Below, one piece after another: positions 1 through 6,139 of a stretch of DNA of 12,952 bases (positions are counted from its first letter, which is position 1; every line of letters starts with the position of its first letter). Under the pieces are notes generated by a model that was given only the letters and a program-made list of their open reading frames with translations, had not been told where the DNA came from and ran no database searches. Both the position numbers and the translations under genes were made by a program. The stretch spans positions 1-12,952 of the forward strand of contig CAZEDK010000044.1 in assembly GCA_964511025.1 (NCBI GenBank), given 5' to 3'. Origin of the DNA: CAZEDK01 sp964511025 (GTDB lineage: Bacteria > Patescibacteriota > Gracilibacteria > UBA1369 > GWF2-33-10).

Positions 1-67
1 ACAAAAATTTAAAAAGCAGCCCCCCAAATGACTACGCTGCCCAAGATACACACTATTTTTTACTTTT

Positions 68-352
68 TTGAAATTATCAGAATTAACATATAGTGCAAAA
101 AGGCTAAATATTGGGGAATCGATTCTTTTATATAATAGATTTGATTCTTCAAATATCTGGGCAAACATATATCCAAGAATAAGATTAACAAGAGAAGGTT
201 TAAGGAGTGTTCGTATTCAATGTCTTGATTCATATCCTGATCATAGACTTGGATGTGTTATAGGAGAACGACTAAGCGATATAGATGATATTGCAAATGG
301 TATTATTTCTTTAACTGATCAAAGAGTATTAAGCGGTTTATATCTGCGATAA
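68..352 (+). CDS. Hypothetical protein, 94 aa (unrecognised)
   Basis: Short open frame with a TTG start and no Shine-Dalgarno motif. The frame is open from position 32, just after a TGA at 29-31, but holds no better start. The predicted protein is soluble, with no membrane segment or signal peptide, and mixes charged and hydrophobic residues (for example WANIYPRIRLTREGLR and GERLSDIDDIANGI). Codon choice is AT-ending like its neighbours, which favours real coding. I do not recognise a family. It converges on thyA with 46 nt between them. Lying at the sequence edge, it could be the 3' part of a longer gene whose 5' part is lost or frameshifted. Confidence 0.35.
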   Translation: MKLSELTYSAKRLNIGESILLYNRFDSSNIWANIYPRIRLTREGLRSVRIQCLDSYPDHRLGCVIGERLSDIDDIANGIISLTDQRVLSGLYLR

Positions 353-383
353 AAAACTTAAATCTGATTATAAATCAAATATC

Positions 384-400
384 GAAAATTTATAATTTTC
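384..400. terminator. AT-only hairpin between convergent genes, possible weak terminator
   Basis: Perfect inverted repeat: GAAAATT, a TAT loop, then AATTTTC. It lies between the orphan ORF (plus) and thyA (minus) and overlaps the thyA stop codon. A 7-bp AT stem is weak and such repeats arise often by chance in DNA this AT-rich. The convergent location is the only other support. Confidence 0.2.
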
Positions 401-1214
401 ATACCGCCACCTCAAACTTAATAAAAGGATGGTGCTGATAATTTTCCAATTTAAAATCTTCAAATTTCAAATCAAAGAAAGGTTTTTTCTCAATTTTCAA
501 AGTTGGCAGAGGAAAACACTCTCGTTTCAATTGTTCTTTCAAGCCATTAACATGATTCAAATAAATATGCGCATCACCCAAAGTATGCGTAAAAATTCCT
601 GGCATCAAATCACATTCCTGCGCAACCATTTGAAGTAGCATGGCATAACTTGTTATATTATAAGGCACTCCAAGAGCGATATCACCGCTTCTTTGATATA
701 ATTGTAAATCTAACCTGTCATTGATTACATAAAACTGAAAAAAACTATGACATGGAGGCAGCGCCATCTCTTCAATATAAGCTGGATTCCATGCATTGAC
801 AATTATTCTTCTGCTATCAGGATTATTTTTAATTAAATCTATGGCATTCTGAATCTGATCAATATGACTCAAATTATATTTTTGTTCTTTTTCATCCCAT
901 GTAAATTTGTTCCATTTTCTCCATTGATAACCGTAAACAGGTCCAAGATTGCCATTTTTATCGGCCCAACTATCCCATATCTTGGTATATTGCGTTAAAT
1001 CATCATTGATATTTGTAGAACCTTTCAAAAACCACAGTAGCTCACGTAAGACAGAATCAAAATTCACTTTCTTTGTAGTCATTAATGGGAAACCATCTCT
1101 CAAATCATATTTTCGCTGAATACCAAAAATCGAAATAGTTCCAGTACCCGTACGGTCTTTTTTTTCTTCACCATTATCCAAAACTTCCTGAATTAAGCTA
1201 AGGTATTGTTGCAT
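399..1214 (-). CDS. thyA: Thymidylate synthase ThyA
   Basis: Converts dUMP plus 5,10-methylenetetrahydrofolate to dTMP and dihydrofolate, the only de novo route to thymidylate, in the cytoplasm. At 271 aa it is full length (E. coli 264). Visible motifs in order: DRTGTGT near residue 20 (phosphate-binding Arg loop), GFPLMTTKKV at 41-50, ELLWFLKGSTN at 58, IWDSWAD at 79, DSRRIIVNAWNP at 133-144, the catalytic Cys155 in LPPCHSFFQF, LQLYQRSGDIALGVPYNI at 170-187, and THTLGDAHIYLNH at 209-221. The C-terminus FEVAV matches the family's closing segment, so TGA is a true stop. ATG start; no Shine-Dalgarno. No dihydrofolate reductase gene is adjacent. It is divergent from the ferredoxin gene across 167 nt. 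Confidence 0.97.
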   Translation of the reverse strand: MQQYLSLIQEVLDNGEEKKDRTGTGTISIFGIQRKYDLRDGFPLMTTKKVNFDSVLRELLWFLKGSTNINDDLTQYTKIWDSWADKNGNLGPVYGYQWRKWNKFTWDEKEQKYNLSHIDQIQNAIDLIKNNPDSRRIIVNAWNPAYIEEMALPPCHSFFQFYVINDRLDLQLYQRSGDIALGVPYNITSYAMLLQMVAQECDLMPGIFTHTLGDAHIYLNHVNGLKEQLKRECFPLPTLKIEKKPFFDLKFEDFKLENYQHHPFIKFEVAV

Positions 1215-1310
1215 TTATAGAAATTTTGAATTTTAAATTCTTAATTAAGATAAAGGAAAAAAAGGAAAGACAAAAGTGGAAAAATTAAAAATCACAATTA
1301 GACTTTGACT

Positions 1311-1338
1311 TTGAAAGAATGACACACTAAATTTTAAT
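1311..1338 (+). promoter_or_regulatory. Candidate sigma70-like promoter for the ferredoxin gene
   Basis: TTGAAA at 1311-1316 and TTTAAT at 1333-1338 are separated by 16 bp; each matches the consensus hexamer at 5 of 6 positions. An overlapping alternative is TTGACT at 1305-1310 with TAAATT 17 bp later. Transcription would begin near 1345, about 37 nt before the ferredoxin ATG. Chance matches are common in sequence this AT-rich. Confidence 0.4.
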
Positions 1339-1350
1339 GGAATTAAAATT
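1330..1350. repeat. Perfect 9-bp inverted repeat over the ferredoxin promoter
   Basis: AATTTTAAT and AATTAAAATT form a perfect inverted repeat (9 paired positions, 3-nt centre GGA, axis at 1340). It covers the candidate -10 box and the predicted transcription start of the ferredoxin gene, where an operator would lie. All paired bases are A or T, so chance occurrence is not negligible. Confidence 0.3.
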
Positions 1351-1381
1351 GCAATAATTTAAAATTTAAAATTTTTCAAAT

Positions 1382-1666
1382 ATGCCCGACGATATTAATG
1401 TAACCTATATATTAGGAAATGAAACAAAAACAGTCAAAGCTAAAAAAAACCAAACTATCTTGGAGATTTCACAATCAAACGGAATTCCTCAAACTTCAGC
1501 CTGCGGAGGAATGGGGGTTTGTACAACTTGTATGTGCATGATCCAAGAAGGTCAAAAAAATCTAAATGATCCGACGGAAGAAGAATTAAATATGGGACTA
1601 GATGGAGAAATTAACAGACTTGGATGTCAAGCAAGGGTTGAAGGAGACATTACAGTGGCTTTATAG
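1382..1666 (+). CDS. 2Fe-2S ferredoxin, adrenodoxin/Isc-type spacing
   Basis: Small soluble one-electron carrier with a [2Fe-2S] cluster. Cluster ligands are Cys41, Cys47, Cys50 and Cys82, within ACGGMGVCTTC and LGCQARV. The CX5CX2C spacing is that of adrenodoxin and Isc-type ferredoxins; plant-type ferredoxins have CX4CX2C. Cys52 is an extra cysteine just after the third ligand. The beta-grasp fold is suggested by the N-terminal strand pair (NVTYILGNETKTVKAKKNQTILE). 94 aa is slightly short for the family (about 100-110). ATG start without Shine-Dalgarno. The last 17 nt overlap the 3' end of the convergent aminotransferase gene, with no terminator between. Its redox partner is not visible in this window, and no iscSUA-type genes are nearby. 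Confidence 0.9.
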   Translation: MPDDINVTYILGNETKTVKAKKNQTILEISQSNGIPQTSACGGMGVCTTCMCMIQEGQKNLNDPTEEELNMGLDGEINRLGCQARVEGDITVAL

Positions 1667-2852
1667 TTCTATATACTTTCAAAGCTTCTTCAATAATGGC
1701 AATCGATCTCTTTAGGTCTTCTTCTTTGAGTACATAAGCTATTCGAACTTGATTTGAAATTTTGCCATTTGCATAGAAACCAGCTCCAGGAGCCAGCATG
1801 ACCGTTTCGTTGTTTGAACTAAATTCTGTCAGCAACCACAGGCAAAAATCATCACTATCAATAATTGGTAACTCAACCATCATATAAAAAGCACCTTCAG
1901 GCTTATAAACTTTGACACCTTCTATTGTTTGCAAACCTTCATACATAATATCACGCCTTTTTTCATATTCTTTTTGTACTTCGTCTATGTATGACTTAGG
2001 TACTTCATTGAGAAATGACCCCATATACTGATCTATAAGTCCTGCCGATAATCTGCCCTGGGCTATTTTGATTACTCCTTGCATAAGCTCTTTATTCAAA
2101 CTTATAAAAACTCCCAGCCTGGCACCACATATGCTATATCTTTTAGAAAGACTATCAAGCATTACAGTTCTATCTGACATTTGATTCATATAAGAAAGCA
2201 ATGAAACATGTTTTGCTCCTCCAAATGCATATTCTCTATATACTTCATCAGATATCAAAAATAAATTTTTCTCTTGAGCTATTTCTACAAGCAATTCAAT
2301 TTCTGCTTGAGTATAAATTGTACCGGTTGGATTACTTGGACTGCAAAATAATATACCTTTTGTTTTTTCTGTAATTTTTAAAAGAATTTCTTCTTTTGAA
2401 GGTAAATGAAAACCATTTTCAATATAAGTTGGTACTGCAATCAATTTAACACCAGCAACTTGAGCACAAACTGAATAATTACTATAAAACGGTTCAAATA
2501 CGAGAACTTCATCACCATAATCACATATTGAAAGAAAAGTCATTACAATAGCTTCAGAACCTCCAGCAGTAGCTATAATATCTTCTGGTGTTATAAAATC
2601 ATGTCCTAATTTTGCATAATAAATCTGCAAAGCTTTTATAAAAGGTATTTCACCTGCTGAAAGAGCGTATCTAACCGGATTATCAGAGTAATTTCTCACA
2701 GCATTAATCATAACTTCTGGAGTTTTGATATCAGGATCTCCAATATTGAGATGATAAATTTTTATAGCTCTTTCCTTCAAAGGCTGCACATAAGGGCTAA
2801 GTTTACGTACAGATGAAACAGGCATTTCTTTGAGTCTATTTGATATTTTCAT
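1650..2852 (-). CDS. PLP-dependent aminotransferase, class I/II (aspartate aminotransferase fold)
   Basis: Fold-type I aminotransferase moving an amino group from an amino acid to a 2-oxo acid with pyridoxal phosphate, in the cytoplasm. 400 aa, the usual length. Visible: LNIGDPDIKTP at 35-45, GGSEAI at 97-102 (phosphate contacts), Asn174 in NPTGT, Asp202 and Tyr205 in SDEVYREYAFGG, the Schiff-base Lys237 in DSLSKRYSICGARLG with Arg245 after it, and Arg370 in QVRIAYV, which binds the substrate carboxylate. Substrate cannot be read from sequence; aspartate or a broad aromatic/alanine range are both possible. ATG start, 20 nt after the 3' end of tRNA-Val on the same strand, so the mRNA 5' end may come from tRNA processing. 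The leader is AT-only and lacks a Shine-Dalgarno. The stop overlaps the convergent ferredoxin gene. Confidence 0.92.
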   Translation of the reverse strand: MKISNRLKEMPVSSVRKLSPYVQPLKERAIKIYHLNIGDPDIKTPEVMINAVRNYSDNPVRYALSAGEIPFIKALQIYYAKLGHDFITPEDIIATAGGSEAIVMTFLSICDYGDEVLVFEPFYSNYSVCAQVAGVKLIAVPTYIENGFHLPSKEEILLKITEKTKGILFCSPSNPTGTIYTQAEIELLVEIAQEKNLFLISDEVYREYAFGGAKHVSLLSYMNQMSDRTVMLDSLSKRYSICGARLGVFISLNKELMQGVIKIAQGRLSAGLIDQYMGSFLNEVPKSYIDEVQKEYEKRRDIMYEGLQTIEGVKVYKPEGAFYMMVELPIIDSDDFCLWLLTEFSSNNETVMLAPGAGFYANGKISNQVRIAYVLKEEDLKRSIAIIEEALKVYRTIKPL

Positions 2853-2872
2853 AATTAAATTTTAAAATAGGA

Positions 2873-2949
2873 TGGTGGGTAATATTGGACTCGAACCAAT
2901 GACCTCTACAATGTCAATGTAGTGCTCTAGCCAGCTGAGCTAATCACCC
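2873..2949 (-). tRNA. tRNA-Val (anticodon GAC), CCA encoded
   Basis: On the minus strand the molecule begins GGGTGAT and closes with ATTACCC, a 7-bp acceptor stem with one G-T pair, followed by discriminator A and an encoded CCA. The D arm is GCTC...GAGC. The anticodon arm CTACA-TTGACAT-TGTAG gives anticodon GAC (Val, reading GUC/GUU). The T arm ATTGG-TTCGAGT-CCAAT is perfect. The 5' end lies 2 nt after the SulP stop codon and the 3' end 20 nt before the aminotransferase start. Confidence 0.96.
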
Positions 2950-2951
2950 GT

Positions 2952-4634
2952 TTAATTTTGTGTAATCGCATAATCTTCACAACCATTATGTAAATTTTGG
3001 TCAATTAGCGCTTGATTGATTGCATCTTTTGTGTGTTTAAAGATTTTGTCTTCACCAATCATATTAATTAAACCTGTTTTTTTGAAATAAGATAAGAGAT
3101 CAATATTGACACCCGACATATATATGTTTTTATTCTGACTATGTATCTCAATTATCTCTCTAATAGCATTAACAGCGGTAATATCAATAATATGCACATC
3201 TCGAAATCTAAGTATTAACGCATTGGAATGACTAATATTTTTCAATGAAGATATAATTTTCCTAGCAGCACCAAAAAACAATGGTCCTTCCAATGTATAT
3301 ATAGCTAAATGAGGACATTTCAGATTATGATTTCCTGCCACTAAGTGTCTTTCTTTATCTGAAATGTCAACAATAGTTGGCAAAGCAGCTGTATCACTTA
3401 TTTTTTTGATAAAAATCAAACAGGCGAATATTAATCCAACAGAAATACTAATAGTTAAATTTACAAAAACAGTCAGAAAGAACGTAATTAATAACGCACC
3501 TGCATCTGTAGAATCCGCATTTTTCAGAACTGACAAACTATGTTTAATTTCTGACATACGATATGAAACAACTACCAATACTCCTCCCAAAGCTGCTAAA
3601 GGAATATAATTCACCAAATCAGCAAAAAGAAGCACTATAAAAAGGAGAATAATACTATGAAATATACTGGCAAAACGAGTTTGAGCACCAGACTTAACAT
3701 TCACTGCAGTTCTAGCTATCGCGCCAGTTACAGGTATCCCACCAAAGAAAGGCGTGACAATATTTGCTATACCTTGCCCCATAAGTTCTGCATTCGAATT
3801 ATGCGTTTTTCTGGTCATAGAATCTGCTACCACACATGACAACAAAGACTCTATCGCCCCCAACATAGCTATCGTAAATGCTGAAGGTAAAAGTTTATAC
3901 ACAATGTCAAAAGAGAAACTTGGAAAAATAAACTGCGGTAAAGATTTAGGTATACCACCAAAAACAGTCAGAATAGTAGCGATATTAATATGCAACGAAT
4001 ACACTAGCACAGAAGATACAATTACAGCTATTAATGCTGATGGAACTTTTGATAATAATTTTGGCAAAAAAATCATAACAAGCATCGTCAAAACAGCTAT
4101 AAAAAGAGAGAACAGATTAAATGTCGAAATATGATTAACTATTTCAAGGATGTTTTGATGAAAATATTCGTGTTTTTCCACTCCTTGCAATCCTAATATA
4201 TTTGAAATTTGGCTCGTAAATATAATTGCTGCAATACCAGCCGTGAAACCAAGTGTGACTGGATAAGGTATATATTCTATCAATTTACCAAATTTAAAAA
4301 TACCTGCAAAAAGCAATATCAAACCAGCCAAGAATCCTGCTATCAGGAGATTCTGGTAACCAAAATTAATTACAATAGCTGCAAGAATTGGTATAAATGC
4401 TCCAGTCGGTCCTGTGACATTCACGTCCGAACCTCCAAATAAAGCTGCCAAAATACCTCCAATCATAGCTGCATAAATACCATATTGAGGTTCTACACCT
4501 ATGGCAATTGCAAAAGACATGGCAAGTGGTAATGCAACAAGTGCTACAATCAAACCAGCCAATATATCAGCTTTAAATAAATTCAGGTCATAATGCAAAA
4601 TTTTTTTTGCTTTATTTATGTAAGACATATACAT
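2952..4634 (-). CDS. SulP/SLC26-family anion transporter with C-terminal STAS domain
   Basis: Inner-membrane secondary transporter for anions; characterised bacterial members carry sulfate, bicarbonate or dicarboxylates, and the substrate here is not evident. From this start it has 560 residues. The membrane domain begins about residue 23 (FKADILAGLIVALVALPLAM), then GPTGAF near 75. The family core near 259-320 reads GAIESLLSCVVADSMT, ELMGQGIANI, FFGGIPVTGAIARTAVN and SGAQTR. A STAS domain spans about 440-545 (LRFRDVHIIDITAVNAI). The frame can be opened 16 codons further to a TTG at 4682, but that TTG is the first base of a good -35 box, so translation more likely starts at ATG 4634 or ATG 4628, both downstream of the predicted transcription start. 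No Shine-Dalgarno. Co-transcription with tRNA-Val and the aminotransferase is likely. Confidence 0.93.
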   Translation of the reverse strand: MYMSYINKAKKILHYDLNLFKADILAGLIVALVALPLAMSFAIAIGVEPQYGIYAAMIGGILAALFGGSDVNVTGPTGAFIPILAAIVINFGYQNLLIAGFLAGLILLFAGIFKFGKLIEYIPYPVTLGFTAGIAAIIFTSQISNILGLQGVEKHEYFHQNILEIVNHISTFNLFSLFIAVLTMLVMIFLPKLLSKVPSALIAVIVSSVLVYSLHINIATILTVFGGIPKSLPQFIFPSFSFDIVYKLLPSAFTIAMLGAIESLLSCVVADSMTRKTHNSNAELMGQGIANIVTPFFGGIPVTGAIARTAVNVKSGAQTRFASIFHSIILLFIVLLFADLVNYIPLAALGGVLVVVSYRMSEIKHSLSVLKNADSTDAGALLITFFLTVFVNLTISISVGLIFACLIFIKKISDTAALPTIVDISDKERHLVAGNHNLKCPHLAIYTLEGPLFFGAARKIISSLKNISHSNALILRFRDVHIIDITAVNAIREIIEIHSQNKNIYMSGVNIDLLSYFKKTGLINMIGEDKIFKHTKDAINQALIDQNLHNGCEDYAITQN

Positions 4635-4654
4635 ATAAGAATTTAGATGAGCAG

Positions 4655-4682
4655 AGTATACCTTTAAAAATATTTTTTTCAA
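4655..4682 (-). promoter_or_regulatory. Sigma70-like promoter of the SulP - tRNA-Val - aminotransferase unit
   Basis: On the minus strand TTGAAA (4682-4677) and TATACT (4660-4655) are separated by 16 bp; each hexamer matches consensus at 5 of 6 positions. Transcription would start near 4648, leaving a 14-20 nt leader before ATG 4634 or 4628. This places the TTG at 4682 upstream of the transcript. Confidence 0.6.
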
Positions 4683-4818
4683 TAGACTTAGGATCTAATA
4701 ATATCTTGGAATTTTATAAAAAGCGTGATATAAATCATTCGCAAGTTTGCAGTTTTTAGTCCTTAGTTTATTAGCTAGTAAAACTAAAAATTAATCACTA
4801 ATAACTATAAACTAAGTC
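4683..4818. other. Intergenic region with weak tRNA promoter signal
   Basis: 136 nt between the divergent SulP gene and tRNA-Ile2. It is rich in short words built on ACTAA/TTAGT (for example TTAATCACTAATAACTA around 4790). A TATAAA at 4806-4811 lies 7 nt before the tRNA 5' end, the right place for a -10 box, but I see no convincing -35 box. I see no gene in it. Confidence 0.4.
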
Positions 4819-4894
4819 GGGCCATTAGCTCAGTGGTTAGAGCAGTCGGCTCATAACCGATTGGTCCTTGGTTCAAGTCCAAGATGGCCCACCA
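4819..4894 (+). tRNA. tRNA with CAT anticodon, most likely tRNA-Ile2 (lysidine type)
   Basis: Acceptor stem GGGCCAT / ATGGCCC is fully paired (7 bp), followed by discriminator A and encoded CCA. The anticodon arm GTCGG-CTCATAA-CCGAT gives CAT; the T arm CTTGG-TTCAAGT-CCAAG is perfect. The paired first position rules out a bacterial initiator tRNA, which has a 1-72 mismatch. The D arm (AGCTCAGTGGTTAGAGCA), the CGGCTCATAACCG arm, and C4-G69/C5-G68 resemble tRNA-Ile2 of E. coli and B. subtilis from memory, where TilS converts C34 to lysidine. Elongator tRNA-Met remains possible. Confidence 0.9.
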
Positions 4895-4904
4895 ACAAAA
4901 AACT

Positions 4905-5309
4905 TTAAGGCTTTTTCAATTGCTTTTTTATCTCGTCTTGCAAATAATTTTCTTTTGAGATCACACTGCGTCCTAATTCACTTTCCGCCTGTTTTCGTGC
5001 ATTTTCGGCAACAGCTCCTCCACGTCTGGCTACATTTTTATGCTCTAACATGGCTTTTGGTTTTTCTTGATTGGAAATTTCAGTTGTCATTTTTTCTCCA
5101 AGCATTGTAAAAATAAGCTCCAAATCTGTCATATTATCTCTTAAATTTGCTTTTGTTTTTTCAGGCTCTTCATCCTCTCTTGTGCTAATTCTGGATTTTC
5201 TATCTCATGAAGCCTTTCTTTCCCATCAGTAGCAATAAGCTTCAACAATATCCACCACAGAATAAAACCATTCTTCATTGTGCCAGATACGACTTCGATA
5301 AAGAAATTT
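4905..5309 (-). pseudogene. Decayed BRO-N/DinD-family gene with internal deletions
   Basis: Three pieces of one family lie in order on the minus strand in different frames. (1) 5309-5238: KFLYRSRIWHNEEWFYSV continuing VDIVEA, which resembles the start of BRO-N domains; it then hits a stop at 5228-5226. (2) About 5233-5163: GKERLHEIENPELAQERMKS, as in the middle of long BRO-N/DinD-like proteins. (3) 5204-4905: a C-terminal piece with NLRDNMTDLELIFTMLGE, TTEIS, VARRGGAVAENARKQ and ISKENYL, the DinD-like tail; its longest ATG frame is 75 aa (5132-4905). By recall, intact relatives are roughly 270 aa or more, so stretches between pieces 1-2 and 2-3 are deleted. The family is common as prophage antirepressor-like and 'DNA damage-inducible protein D' genes. 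Family assignment is from remembered motifs. The tail could still be translated, but I judge it a remnant. It ends 10 nt from the tRNA-Ile2 3' end. Confidence 0.75.
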
Positions 5310-5390
5310 TCAAAAATTTATCATTTAACAAATTTTCCATCAAAAGTGCTAATTGATATGCTAGCTTATTATTTAAGCTGTTTTTTAAAA

Positions 5391-6110
5391 ATGTTTACAA
5401 AAATTCTCCACAATTTTACGTCTTTTATACTAGATCTAGTATTTCCTATCGAATGCCTAAATTGCAATAAAGAGGGACAATGGTTATGCGATAAATGCAA
5501 AAAAGAAATTAAATTAAATGAAGAACAAAACTGTCCAATTTGCAAAAATACATTATCTCATGGCTATATATGCAATAATTGTGAATCAGAGAAAAATAAA
5601 TTTTATTTCGAAAGACTTTTAATAGCAACAAAATATGAAAAACAACATTTAATTCAAAAATTAATTAAAACTTTTAAATATAGATGCATTAAAGATTTAG
5701 ATAAATATTTATCATCGCTACTTTCTTCTACAATTAAGAAAGAAATAAAAGATTTTCAACAATATACTTTGCTAGCAATCCCACTCCACCCTAAGAAAGA
5801 AAAAAAACGCGGATTTAACCAATCTGAACTTTTGACCATTTCAATTGCCAGATCACTAAATATGAGAAACGAAATGAAAGCTATAAAAAGAATAAAAAAT
5901 ACAAAAGCTCAAGCGCAATTACATCGAGAAGAACGATTAATAAATTTAAAAAATGCTTTTATTGTAAATGGTCACGAACAGATATTGAACAAAAAAATTA
6001 TTCTTATTGACGATATAAGTTCTACCCTTACAACACTCAATGAATGTGCTAAAGTTTTGAAAGAAAATGACGCAAAAGAAATAATTTGCTGTACAATAGC
6101 TAGAGGATAA
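5391..6110 (+). CDS. comF: ComF-family phosphoribosyltransferase-like protein
   Basis: ComF proteins act in natural transformation at the inner side of the membrane, probably with the DNA-import/primosome machinery; some genomes keep them without proven competence. This one has two N-terminal zinc-ribbon cysteine sets (Cys22, 25, 33, 36 and Cys48, 51, 61, 64), then a type I phosphoribosyltransferase domain with RGFNQSELL near 145 and the PRPP loop IDDISSTLTTL near 206-216. In relatives the loop reads DDxxTTGATL; here the conserved Gly is Leu, which may weaken PRPP binding. I start at ATG 5391 (239 aa), where FILDLVFPIECLNC then sits at the usual place. A longer frame reaches GTG 5280 but runs over the BRO remnant. 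ATG 5358 is an alternative. The O-antigen ligase follows after 29 nt. Confidence 0.88.
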   Translation: MFTKILHNFTSFILDLVFPIECLNCNKEGQWLCDKCKKEIKLNEEQNCPICKNTLSHGYICNNCESEKNKFYFERLLIATKYEKQHLIQKLIKTFKYRCIKDLDKYLSSLLSSTIKKEIKDFQQYTLLAIPLHPKKEKKRGFNQSELLTISIARSLNMRNEMKAIKRIKNTKAQAQLHREERLINLKNAFIVNGHEQILNKKIILIDDISSTLTTLNECAKVLKENDAKEIICCTIARG

Positions 6111-6139
6111 TCAAATTAACCACTAATCGTTTAAAAAGA

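Noticed and set aside
16..40. GC-rich hairpin GCAGC...GCTGC at the left edge
   Set aside because: Only a 5-bp stem with a 15-nt loop and no T-run; too weak to call a terminator.
399..401. TGA as a sense codon (code 25, as in Gracilibacteria/Absconditabacteria)
   Set aside because: thyA ends at TGA right where the family C-terminus lies, and the other complete proteins need no TGA read-through.
3364..4442. Several plus-strand frames of 60-126 codons
   Set aside because: All are antisense to the well-supported SulP gene and show no recognisable motif.
4868..5110. Plus-strand 80-codon frame
   Set aside because: It starts inside tRNA-Ile2 and is the antisense of the DinD-like tail; its composition looks like a reverse-strand shadow.
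5280..5390. GTG-started 37-codon N-terminal extension of ComF
   Set aside because: ComF proteins usually begin just before the first zinc cysteines; the extension overlaps the antisense BRO/DinD remnant and has no family similarity. ATG 5391 is preferred.
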